NCBI GenBank assembly: GCA_963576735.1
Contig: OY755176.1
Coordinates: 12,385,423 to 12,449,422, forward strand
Length of the DNA: 64,000 bases
Origin: Bedellia somnulentella
Taxonomy: Eukaryota > Arthropoda > Insecta > Lepidoptera > Bedelliidae
Direction: 5' to 3'
Within the stretch, counting starts at the first letter, position 1, and every line of letters starts with the position of its first letter. The notes under the pieces are model-generated. The model ran no database searches, was not told the origin of the DNA, and saw only the letters and a program-made list of their open reading frames with translations. A program made the position numbers and the translations under genes. This document shows positions 1 through 12,700 of the stretch, in pieces.

Positions 1-437
1 TTATCATTCTTAGCAGCTGCTAAAATTTACAAGATGGTTAATTAATTATCTTTATTTAAAAATCAAGAATTTGAGTAAAACGGGAAAAGAATACAGATGT
101 TATATAATTTATACATATCTAACTTCTATTACATGTCTTATTTTACGAAAAAAATGTTAACCGCCCTCACACGTTATACCTATATTGAGTTTTTGTGTTA
201 CTTTGAATGCACTTATACGATCATAGTAGTGGTGAATAGAAGAAATCTGAACAATATTAATTGAATAGAGTAGAAAATTTTATTTATCGTTCGATGGTTT
301 TTATCAGTCCAAAAGTTACGGTAAGTGCTCGCGAAGACTTCGCGCACGACCCTACCTCCCGTGTCGATAACCCTGCTGCTAGCACGGCGAGTGCGCCTGC
401 GTGACTGACGTCTACCAGAGGCGGCGTTAAACTGGAC

Positions 438-728
438 ACATTCCATTTGATTTGTGCACGGTTCTTTACCCACTTTCAATTGAACATTCCATTTCTCGTT
501 CTTATTTGAAACCTAAGTTAGAAATTAAAAAAAACATTGTGCTAAAGAATGTTATGAGTTATATACATTTTAAAAAGTATCTTTATCTTTCTCAAGTATA
601 TTTTAAATATAAGAGACAACTATCGGCTCCTCATACAGCTAACCCTCCAATCGTGCCGCCTCTCATACTTTTTGCATTCCGATGGACAGATGGCAGCACT
701 GAAAATATTTGACATTCCAAGCATTCCG
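438..728 (+). promoter_or_regulatory. Cluster of CATTCC (TEAD/Scalloped-type) motifs
   Basis: ACATTCCA occurs at 438-445, 484-491 and 712-719, with GCATTCCG at 674-681 and 721-728. CATTCCA is the core MCAT site bound by TEAD/Scalloped. Five CATTCC hexamers in 291 bp lie just upstream of the proposed promoter of a Scalloped-binding cofactor. Function is inference. Confidence 0.35.
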
Positions 729-870
729 ATTGTTGTGGGCTCGGCTCAAATGTCAAACACGATTATTTCGTCAACAAAACCGTGGCGCGATAGTTGGATT
801 TTGAGAAATAATAACAACAAAATAGTGTCCGCTGTGATAATTACCAGACAATGTTGATAAAACATATATT

Positions 871-1070
871 TCAGTTAATTTAGTAGTCGTGCCGAGTTAG
901 TTATGTATTAGAGTTGGCTTGTGTTGAAGTGCGGAGTTTATGCGATTCAATATTGATTTTTTTCGTCGTCTCGCCGGTTGAAACAACATTGTTATCAAGT
1001 TGTAGTTCTTAAGGACATCTGATGTACGGCTTGTTTCGTTTCAATTAAATTAACGTTTACTTATTTATTG
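871..1070 (+). promoter_or_regulatory. Possible Tgi promoter and non-coding first exon
   Basis: An initiator-like TCAGTT at 871-876 is followed about 27 nt later by AGTTAT (899-904), close to a DPE but one base off the canonical spacing. The sequence ends at 1070 before a strong splice donor, GTGAGTAA (1071). The next good acceptor in the right place is the one opening the isoform A exon (3630). This is an inference from motifs; no transcript was seen. Confidence 0.3.
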
Positions 1071-1624
1071 GTGAGTAAAATATAACACTGTAAATTACTA
1101 CACAAATATTTTTGTCGTTATTATAAATAATATCGATAACCCTATTCAAGACTTAATCAACAATGTTTGAATATAATAAAGATACAAAAACATTTATTCT
1201 ATAAATAAGTCATTATAATTATATTGTTGAATTTATTTTTAAATTAACTTTTAATCATTTTATTATAATCAATGATGTTTATGTCACAAACCATCTTTAT
1301 CAGCTGATCATATTTTTTATATGGGTATTTTTTAAATCTACATACTGATATAAAATAAATAATGAACTTTGTTAATCGTATGACCATTTATTTATTATAA
1401 AATACATATCCATATAGGTACCATATTATATATCTATAAGTTATCTAAACTATACTCTACATTTTGCAAAAGTTATTTCGTTCCTTACTCAAATGAAGGA
1501 GTGAAATCGCAATTTGTCGGATAATCCGATGCCAGTTTTGTATAGAATCCGATGCAACCCTTCACATAATAGAGAGCGAACATCTGCCGGCTTCCCATCT
1601 CTACCCTCCTAAGCTAGCTAGGGC

Positions 1625-1640
1625 CACGTGCGCATGCGCA
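1625..1640 (+). promoter_or_regulatory. E-box fused to an NRF1/erect-wing-type palindrome
   Basis: CACGTG (1625-1630) overlaps TGCGCATGCGCA (1629-1640), a perfect NRF1-type site (Drosophila Erect wing binds this class). It sits in a GC-rich patch, about 1590-1690, within otherwise AT-rich intron-like DNA. It may mark an enhancer or another promoter; no transcript evidence. Confidence 0.35.
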
Positions 1641-1699
1641 GTCGCAGCAGGGGTAGCGAGTACCAACGCTCTACTCTGGCACCCCAATAATGCGGGTGA

Positions 1700-3600
1700 A
1701 ATCAAACATTGACCAACTTTCCAAACTGAGTCTTACCGTAAAGCGTTAAGACTCAAATTCGGTGATTCCTTTTTGTCAACGAAAATAGAATTTTATTTTT
1801 AAACCCACGGAATGTCAAGGCTCCACCACCATGTGGTTCGCATATAGAAGACAATCACTCACGATGAAGATCTAGAAGTGCCGTTGTTTTGACGCAACTA
1901 ATTGGCTATAGATTACTAAGCACAGAAATAACGTTATTTGAAGCTAGAATATTTAGATCCATAATTTTGTGTTCTTATATAGTAGACGACAGGAAACTTA
2001 ACATTGTCTATCTTCCTTAAATTTTTGCACCTGGCTTGCACCTGGTGATTGAAATTTCGAACCCTTCTATTTGAGTTGCCTCATGCTTAAAACGGTGGAA
2101 TTCATTAAAACCTCCTTTGATAAAATTGTACGTCTTTGGGGTTTTTCAAGAAGACTTGTATTTATATTGCTGATGATATTTTTTAAATTGAGCCTCTGGA
2201 TACTTCAAGCTTTATGGTTGGCGATAACTGAATAACTGATTGTCAATTAATCAATAATTTATGTCTAAACTATTAAAATAACAGTCACTTAAAAATATTT
2301 ACATATTTGGCAGTAGTAAGTGCGTATATTATATCATTCCAAAAAAAACAACCCCTGGTAATTCGAAGCCGGAATAAAGGCTTGCTACCTACATATTACT
2401 CCAGGGCACGAGCGATCCGCATTCTATACTATCTTAAAACTAGGATACAAACTTTCATATTTGTAAAGTTGAGCATGTATCTGACATATTCACCCAACAG
2501 TATTTTAACTTATTGTCAGTAATAGGCGATTCAGGCTATGATATTTTTGATACTCAACTCCAACCATTGTCTAATGGTTATTACTGCGAAAACAGTCGAA
2601 AGTTCTAATTTTATACATTATCGCCAACTGTAGAGAATATAAACCAAGATCATAATAAATGTGACACAGTTATCTAACAAATTAAGCTAAAGTAGTTCTG
2701 TACGTGACTAACTCGGTATGTGTCAAATTATTTATCTTTCCGATGAAGAGTGGAATGACCGGCGAAGCAGGAAATTTCAAACTCCACCTACTACAAAAAA
2801 TACCATTGTGATCACCGAATGTAGTACCAAATTCCTCGTCATTATAACCAGCTTATACTTTATTATGCTGTTTATATGATGTTTCATTTACACCTTCACA
2901 AAGCTACGAGTGGCCGATGAAAGGAATCTGGTCCTCCTACGAGACGAAACTGTGTTCTGTGATCAATTCCAAATTGAAGAATGTAACATTCATTATATTC
3001 GTCAAGATTCACCAGTTAGTGGGAGTTAAATGTTTGCTTGAGACATTCTTTGTACAGAACGCCCGCCACGGCACTATCTTTCTCATTACTGATGAGATCT
3101 TAAAAATTTCAGTTATTCCATGCTCAATATCGTACTTCTTACTAAAGCGTCATTATGTAAATAATTTGTTATTTAACTGTCAACATTTTAGTAACCAAAT
3201 GTTTGCTATAATTGATGTTAAGGGTATCATAGAAGTTTCAATAAGGTACTTAATGATTTAAGAAGACGGTGAAGAATTCAATTTGGTCTCGTAGGTTGAT
3301 CATGCTATAAAAGAGTAATGAGTGAAGCATGTATTTCGCTCATAAAGTGGTCCATTGGCCGAGTTCCCGACCGAGGTGAGGTATGCGGTCGATGCGCTAC
3401 GTTTCACAACTCTTTGTTTGATCCACCCGCCAGATGTTCTCTGATTTTTACCTATTACTTATCATCATACACGAATGCGACTGATCGGCCGGCGTATGTC
3501 TCTTTACCGTCTAACCATTCACGTGCCAAAAGGAATTGCCTTTCCATCGCGGTCGCATTCCAAAACTACTTGGCTGGCATGTTGGATGACGCCAACATTT
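1700..3600. other. Intronic stretch without recognised features
   Basis: Lies between the proposed non-coding exon and the isoform A exon. Short open frames are present (for example near 2.9-3.26 and 3.32-3.72 kb) but none resembles a known protein. Confidence 0.4.
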
Positions 3601-3636
3601 ATTCTAATTTTCTTATGTATGCTTCGCAGATCAAAT

Positions 3637-3733
3637 ATGGAGAAGATAGAATCTGCCTTGGACGTACTTTCTCGGGCAGCTACAATGGTTCAACCATGTC
3701 CTGCATACCCGAACAGTGACTCAGAAGGCTTCG
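3637..3733 (+). CDS. Tgi: Tgi/VGLL4 first coding exon, isoform A
   Basis: Encodes 32 residues (MEKIESALDVLSRAATMVQ, then a Pro/Ser/Asp-rich tail ending SDSEGF) plus one base of the next codon. The exon probably begins at 3630 after the acceptor TTCGCAG, leaving 7 nt of 5'UTR before the ATG. It ends at 3733 with the strong donor GTGAGT, phase 1. The single G joins the AG that opens exon 2 to give Glu. The ALDVLSRAA block matches the start of human VGLL4, which fixes the reading frame; the longer reading frame upstream of this ATG is not needed. Confidence 0.85.
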
Positions 3734-6700
3734 GTGAGTAAAGAAAGAGTTATCAAATATTTAATTAATTAATATATTCATATTTTCGGCCACTAGGTTA
3801 GGTCTCATTCCATTAACCATTCGTGTTTAATTTAAGGTATGAATACAATGACTGTTTAATATCTCAGCTGTTTATAAGCAACCTCTTTAAACATTGTTTA
3901 ATAAATAATATTTTGAGTATCAAATGTCACGAACTTTCAAAACTCAACGGTACCTCACCAAAACATTGTGCCGAAACAATCCGAGTCCAAGCATAGGTAT
4001 AAAGAGGCCATTGTCGTCGTCTGATTTCGTAGCAACAATACCAAATTGTAGTCGCCCCCGGCCGATCTTCCTCGCAACTCGCGGACGCCATCGGAATGTG
4101 ACCGTCACGCCAACGATTTTGATCAACTTTTTTTAACTTACACCAGCCTTTAGATCCGGGTTGAGTGAATTTGCGAAAACTATTGCCAACTTTAAAACTG
4201 CATTGAATGAAGTCGCCAGTTTCCTTGAGAATATTATATGCGACAACATCAAACAATAAAATTGCAGAAACGTGAGAAATTTTCCCGCAGATTAAAAGAT
4301 AGAAAATTTTATTCTCATATTTATTAATATTTTGAGTATTCATGTAAAGTGACAATTTATTATCTTTTTAGTTTCATCTTTGAACCTATGTTTACAAACA
4401 ATAGAGTATGTGTTTGAAGTTATGCAATAAAATGTCAACGATGGTCGCCTTTGGTGGAACCGCTTCAACGGCGTCAACACACCACGCTCACTTTCATTCG
4501 CCTGCGTGTAAAGCAGCTAGATGCGTGCGCGCATCACCAAATGCAATATATACTAGTGAAAGTGTTAAGGAATTCTTTATAACTAAAACGAAACATGCAT
4601 GTATCTTACTACCACTTACTCTTGAAAGTTGTGTTGCCAATAAAACACGGCTATTTATTCGACTCAGTCTCTTATTTATTACAATAACTAATTAAATGAA
4701 CGCTCATAAAATGCTAATAAATCTCGTGGTGTTTGCAAACAAGAGTGCCAGGGTCACTCTGTCATTGTTACGATCTTTATTTTAGCTATAAAAAATTCAA
4801 TGGTAAAATATTCACTTGAGTTTAAAGTTTCCAAAGGTAAGAGTATCTGCAGCGAGGCGTGTTACCATTTTAGAAAGAATGTAGAATGTGGGTTGAGATG
4901 TGAATTACAGTTACCGTGAACTTTTATACGTATAACACCAATTCCTTTTGTTTTATCCAAATTAAAATAGTTTCACGCATTCTCATCCAACGTACCTACC
5001 TACAATTGGCCTAGACCTCGCTTTTTTAACATACCTTTTTTATATTATAAATCGATAAAGGACATCAAACTTAACAACTTTGCCTATGGAATGCCTATCT
5101 AAAATATTGTAATTTTCAAAAAATAATAATAATAAAAAATTGTCGTACCTAGTTCAAACTGAGAATGTATAGCATGAGATTCCTTGCTTCAGTGAAAATA
5201 AGAAATAAAAAAAAACATTTGATCTATGGTGTAAACAAAAACATAACCTCTTTCGGTATTTTCCAGTTCAATCGCTCGCTTACCGGTTTATTTTCATGAT
5301 ATTATTTTTCAACGACGATCAATACAACTGGAAAATACAGAAAGAAGTTATATTTTTGTTTACAGAGCGAAAAGCATATATCAAATGTTTTTTTTTTATT
5401 TTTTATTTTCACTGAAGCAAGGAATCTCATTGTATACATTCTCAGTTTGAACTAGGTACGACAATTTTTAATTATTATTATATTTTGAAAATTACAATAT
5501 TTTAGATAGGCATTCCATGGGCAAAGTTGTTTAGTTTGATGTCCTTTATCGATTTATAATATAAAAAGGGTATGTTAAAAAAGCGAGGTCTAGGCCAATT
5601 ATTTGTGTGGAGGCGGAATTCAACCAATTAAGCAATAAGATGTTTGCCCAGGAAATTATATATTCGAATTATAACTTTTGTTGTTGTAATAGTGAGTAAT
5701 ATTTATTGAAATTTTGCTGTGTAGTGTCGGCTTAGAATAGCACTACCCCATTTCTTCCGGTGGGTGTTCGTTAAAGGCGACTAACGGTATTGGGGATTTT
5801 TAGGGGATTTTTGGGCGATGCGGTTGGAGACCCATCACTAACAACCTTTATTTTACCATCTCTTCCCCACGTAACTTCCAAAAGTGGCTGAGGAAATTTC
5901 TAATTCCTTAGCTCTGGTTACCCCTTCTAGGGATTTACAGCCGTGAGTATATGTATGTTTGTATTTAATGAACGTTTTTGTTATAGCATATTGAAATTAT
6001 GCGCAAAAAATACTTTGATTTCAGATATTTAATAATGAGTATCTCGAAACAGACTTAAATCAATACAAACAGATTTTATTTATGAAATCAAGTAACAGAT
6101 ACTTGAATCTCTTCCACGTCGCATTCATAATTAAATGAAAGTGTATAATATATTGAGAAAACACGAAAATAAACTTTGATTTAGTTATTTGATAAGGATA
6201 AGTATCTTATAATACGAAACCGACTTTAATCAATACAAACAGATTTTATTTATGAAATCAAGTAACAGATACTTGAATCTCTTCCACGTCGCATTCATAA
6301 TTAAATGAAAGTGTTTGTTATAGTATATTGAGAAAACACGAAAATAAACTTTGATTTAGTTATTTAATAAGGATAAGTATCTTATAATACGAAACCGACT
6401 TTAATCAATAAAAACAGATTTTATTTATATAATCAAGTAACAGATACTTGAGTCTCTTCCACGTCACATTCATAAGGGCTATAAAAATTCCTCTACATAC
6501 TTATTCCTTGAAAGTTCACTTACAAATATAGAAATGCACGGAGGATTTCGTATCGGGTGTAACCGGTACAGGTAAGCCAGAGGCTACATTGTTAAAATTC
6601 TTGCTTGATCTCCAGCGAGTCATGTTGGTCAAAGAGTTTCACAATGAGTGCGGCGAGGACGTTTACTGGTTCATCCGTCATACGATCACATTCCTCTGTG

Positions 6701-9700
6701 ATATGATTTCGCGCAGGCGCACTCGTCTTTGGCCAATAGAATGTTAGGAACGCACACAACGTGAAAACATAACGCACTCGCGCTCACGCTAACCACATGT
6801 TTGATATAATCACTACAATTCAGTCTTGGAATTTAGAACCGTTAACAAATTACCAACTACAAATTGAAGCATAAACACTAATACTCTTCAAATTCCAATG
6901 CAATGACAATGCAATGCTTTATTTATTTCATTCTTGCAGTCCTGAATGACTACTAATCAAATACTTTCTTAATTACTATTTCTTACTCGGACTTTGACTT
7001 GTTCTTTGAGTTTCTACAGCTTGTTCGTAACTTTTTGTTAATTGATATTAAGAATGAGTGAATTAGAAGTCTAATTTATATATTATGCATGTAAGACCAC
7101 GCTGTCCTTATTTTTTATTTTATACTGTGGACAATCCATCCATAATTTCCAGTTTAAACTCATAGTTTCTGCGAATACAGTGACAATCTTAGGTATTTAA
7201 TGAAGCTCAGTACAATATTATGTGTTTAAAAAATAGCTGACATACTTTGAATACTTCTGTATCCATTCGTATCCTACGCTAAATGATATCTGTAGGTGTG
7301 TGTCCTACAATACTCCCTTGCGCATACCTATGAATTAGTAATAGCAATGCATTCCAAAGAGTTGAGATTTTTCTTTGAGAACTTGTAGAAATATTATAAA
7401 ACTTTATACAAACGGTATGCAAGAGTTACAAAATGAGATATTTGGCTACCATTTTAATATTGAAAGTCACTTTGAAAAAGAATGATACGTCCCCAGCAGA
7501 CACATGAAGTAAGCCCTTAAGTAAACAATTATGATATTTGGCACAGGATAGTAATTTGATTATGATACGATTAATTTAAATACATTTATATAGGATTCGA
7601 GACAAATACAAAAAACCAACCTATAATATCAGCGTGTGTAAACGACCATATTTTTCTTTTGTAAACTTTTTATGTTGTATTTTATTTAAGTCTTATCCAT
7701 TTGTCTTTTTTCTGAATAAATAATCTTTAACCTTTAATACATACCAACTTCTAAAAAAAATACAGGGATAAATAGTGTCAATTACAATATATTCATCAGT
7801 ACTTCTGATTATTTCTATTCTTCGGGTCTTTGTTGTACTCAAAAAAAAAAATGTAAATAGTTACCTATTTGAATTGCCGTGTAGTGCCGGCTTAGAATGT
7901 CGCTACCCCTTTCTACCCACGGGTGTCGTAAGAGGCGACTAAGGGTATTGGGGCTTTTTATTGGATTTTTGGGCGATGCGGTTGGAGACCCATCACCAAA
8001 AACCTTTATTTTACTATCATTTCCCCTCTCAACTTCCAAAAGTGGCTGAGGAATTTCTAATTCCTTAGCTCTGGCTACCCATTCTAGGGATTTATAGCCG
8101 TGAGAATATGTATGTATGTATGTATGTAATTTGAAATCCCACAAATTACTACGAAATACTACATTTTATTTCGGCATTCCAACGATTGACAGCCTGAACA
8201 TTGTAGTGAGTGATACGATGACATAATAAATAGTCTTTATCGTTCGGCTTCGTTTCCACACATGGAATCCGGTTGATAGTCAAACATTACAAAAATGTGT
8301 CAGGGCTGTCACGTGCTCGCTGGACGTGCGCTGACATTATTACCGATTCAAATGCAGAAGGTCCAATGAGTATTCTTTAGCATTAAACGTATGTATTTTA
8401 CATCATTTAGTTTTGATTCTTTTCCGCACTTAATTTCTAAAATAGAATAGAAACTTTCTATAATTAATGTGCCGTGTAGTGTCGGCTTAGAATAACACTA
8501 CCCCATTTCTAGGCGACTAAGGGTATAGGGGCTTTTTAAGTGATTTTTGGGCGATGTGGTTGGATACCCGTCACCAAAAACGTTTATTATTATCATCTTT
8601 TCCCCAATCAACTTCCAAAAGTGGCTGAGGAATTTATCATTCCAAAGCTCTGGCTACCCCGTTAAGGGATTTATAGCCGTATGTATGTATAATTATGTAT
8701 GACTTAACCATTTTCGGGTTTTTTAGCCGCCCAACTTGTATTTTTCTCCTACTAATACACAACTTGGTCATTTTACCATTATAAATTGATCATTCATCCG
8801 CTAGATGGATTTTAAATGGTTAATTATGTATTTTCAGCCAATAATTAATTAGTACTCGATTCTTATGTTTATGTTAGGTGGTAGAATTGTAAAATAAAAT
8901 ATCGCAATCACTAATACTCGAAGAATTTAATAGAGAGTTTAAACTAGATTCATATTTTATGTAACTTATGAAATGTAGAGTATGGAAGTCCCACAAGATG
9001 TGGTATTTTCCCTGAGTTATAACTATTTAAGAAAATATGTGTCCTGTATATTTAACTTAAATTAAAATTATTATGTTTATAATCACTTTTGAGTCAAGGA
9101 CATCGATTTTTTATCAAATAGTTCGTATTTTTTTATTAAGGAGAACTTTAATCAGTCGTTTAGTAGCACGAGGATAACTATTCATTAATAACAACGTTAC
9201 AGGAAGGTCACTATATAGTAGTTGGAAGTAAAAGTAAATTTTCCTTCTTTTTTTGAATAGCTTTTATTATATTTCAATGCGAGCCTTATTATACGCATAT
9301 TCCGTAAGTTTTACTTTAAACCAAAAACTGTAAGAACTGCACTGGATGCCAACTGACACTGTAGCTCAGTTCGCGAGCTCAAATGTCGTACTTATTTTAT
9401 TTAACATTTAGTTCTTATTTTATACACAATTCAGATGCATACAATAGCCAATAATGGCTGAAAACATTCTCCGTTATACATCAAATAACATATTATCTAG
9501 ATAAAACGAAATCACCTGAGTATAAATAAGATTATCGCAGATTTTACCAAATCCAAGCATGTGTCGCATTCAGCTGATACATCTACCGAAACTTATGTAA
9601 GGTGCGTTCCAAAGTACCATCCATTGCATTCAAATGTTTTACAATGCAGTCCGTTGCGTACGCCCGCAAAATGATTTCATAGCACATAGCGTGATGCAGT

Positions 9701-12700
9701 TGTACAAATGATTTAGCATTAGCATGAGTTCCTTGGCACGAGGTTCTTGGGTGAAGTGCATGTTACGCAACGGAGCGCACTGATACATATCCGTCGTCAC
9801 GCCTCACTTAGGACTGACGGAGTGGGAGATAGTTGCTAACTTCGACAAAGTGACCAGAGGAATGCGTTTCTATAAAAAAGGCAATAAAAAAATATGTAGG
9901 TAATACTTACCTTATTCAAAATCGCCTCAAACACTTCACTTGTTTGTCCATTTGAAAAAATTAAATTAATTCTTACCTAATTCAGAAGCGCCTCAAAGGC
10001 TTCGCTAAATTTGAAAAGTTAAAAAAATCACATTGGTTCTATATTATAGGCAATTTAAAAATGTTAATGTCATAATCGAATAAACTGCGAACGAAATAAA
10101 ATAATATTTTTAAATTATTATTACAAAAGAGAGTAGAGTAGAGAGCTAAGTTTGTGGTAGAGAGTAATGAATGCATATTTTATGGTTCTTGGAACAAGAA
10201 ATTAGGTAAACTTAAGTGTAGATATCATATAGGACCATCTGAAATTTTAAAGGAATAGCATGTGTATTAAAAAAAACATTTTATTGATCAATTTCACTGA
10301 GTAAAAATAACACTATTATAGTTATTAGTTACGTATTTTTTGTTATTTATGAGGCAATATAAACGTTACTTTTATTAGTCCAATTATTAATATGGCAATA
10401 GTGGATTTGATATTTTTTAGGACCCCACTTTTATCACCCCCGATTTTACTGGAGCAGTGTCTCCCTCTACGTGACATTATTAACGGGCAGCTCTTTGATA
10501 ACTTCTGGTTTGATTTACTTGTTAAATACTTATCTAAGAGATGGCGCTGTGATGTTTAGTTCTAATATTTAAATATAGATAGCGCTACGCTACACATTTC
10601 TCGTTTACTGTAGGTTGCCGAACGTGAGTAGTCTTATTTTATTTGTAGCTTAGAATGTATTATAATACTATAGGAATACGAGCAAGTTGCTTGCTTGGCT
10701 TGCATCCAAGTTATCTCATAGTCGTTAAGAATTTTATAGCTGAATTCTGCATACCAAACGTTCATCAATGGGATTTACGTTATCTTTGTTTTGGAAATAA
10801 GTATTATCAGTTCTATAGAGGGTATCTTAACTCTTAGAATTTGTTTGACACGGAAAGGGTTTTTTTATATTATACACTTTGCATATTTGTAAGACACTTC
10901 TAATTTTACAGATAGAGACGATTGGATTAGACAATGGGTTATCTCAAGTTCAAAGTAAATCTCAAATCCGGCCGGGTTGATTTATCAATTTTATCATTTG
11001 TTTACCATATCAGAAATCAATATTCTAATTTGGCTTTTTCTCTTAAAACACATACTAAATTAGAATAATAAACATTTGATGCCATTAGTCATCATATACT
11101 CCCAGACGTACCTATTGTCTTCCCGAGGGTATGGCTAATGGTATTTTCTAAAGTGTAGTTTATTAAGCAAGCATTAGGGTATGAATCCACCAGAGCTGTG
11201 TATGTTAATAACTGTTTTAATAACCAATATAATCGTATTTGTAATAACAATTCAATTGGCTCCTAAAAAAAACATTTTACTCGGCTGCTCTGGTGGATCC
11301 TAAGCCTAACCGTTGAAGGAAACCACAGGTGACAAAATGTCTTGTGGTGTTCAGAATTATTTGTACTTTTTGCCACTTCTGCGTAACACAATATCTAACT
11401 TTTACACTATGTATACCTGTATGAACTGTTATAAAAGTCATTTTCTCTGAATTTCACTTGAAGTCTTATTACATGATGATCAGAGTAAGTATAGATTGTG
11501 CCAACAACTCACATGTATGTCGTTGGTACTATACTAACAATGTTTGTCAACAGTCGTGCGATGTGAGCGGATGTTGAAGCGAAAGTACAGGAAGAGTTGG
11601 AGTGTTCCGCATTCCTTTACTAAAATGTACACTTTATCGTAATGTCTTGTATAAGGTGTAGTTATAGCGTCACGTTGTACCGAATAGTTGGCATAGGTAC
11701 AAGTTTTACTGACGATCATGATCCTTTCGAACAGCACGTGATATTTGTCACCTGTTCCTTGTTCAGGCATTTTATCTAGATACCGTAGCCATATGATTTA
11801 AACTCAAACTCAAACGTTCAAGCTGTATTCATAAGTATTTAGTTTTGCTTGTACTCACATAAAAATGAGCGTGCTGCATTTCTGCGAATACATTGTGGCA
11901 TGATTGAGTAAAACTTGGAAGTCCTTGGCATGTATTCCCTCACTGACTTTGGGAAACACATATAGGTGTAGGCCTGACTTAAGACTTAAACCCACGCCTC
12001 TATGCACGAGAGACGGTGGCGCCCCCCTCTAAGCTATCAGGGTAATGTAATGTATTTTGTACTAATTATGTACTCTGATCAAAATATAGTAAAGTTCTGT
12101 TGCCTAACGATATGTGATTGAAGATCGTGGAGTTATCCGCCTCTGTACTCCAAAAACATTGACCATAGAACAAAAATACATTTTAGGTAATCTGCATCTA
12201 TTGAAAGTTTTTTAGAAATATGTATATCGTTTTACCATGCTGATGTAACCAACACTAGTTTCCCTACTGTCGAATTTCAGCTGAATCTTGCGTATCGCCG
12301 TCACTATATCAAAGTTGTGGAAAACTGTTTATAGCACATTATAATTATAACTTTTTAACCGACTTCAAAAAAGGAGGTTCTCAGTTCGATTGTTTGTATG
12401 TATGTATGTATAATTGTCCGCGATTATCTCGAGTTTGGCTTAAGCTATTTGGATGCGGTTTTCAGAACAGTATTCGTTACATTTAGGAGAAGGTTTTAGT
12501 GCCTTAACCGACCAAAAAAAGAAAGGAGGTTCTGTGTTTGAGCTGTATGTATGTCTGTTGGTCCGCGATTATCTCGAGTTTGGCTTAAGCTATTTGGATG
12601 CGGTTTTCAGAACAGTATTCGTTACATTTAGGAGAAGGTTTTAGTGCCTTAACCGACCAAAAAAAGAAAGGAGGTTCTGTGTTTGACCTGTATGTATGTC

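Noticed and set aside
3318..3719. 133-codon open frame overlapping the isoform A exon
   Set aside because: Different frame from the VGLL4-matching ATG at 3637; no family resemblance and it crosses the exon's splice acceptor.
3927..4355. 142-codon minus-strand open frame
   Set aside because: No recognisable domain, low-complexity start in AT-rich DNA, and no supporting neighbour or splice structure.
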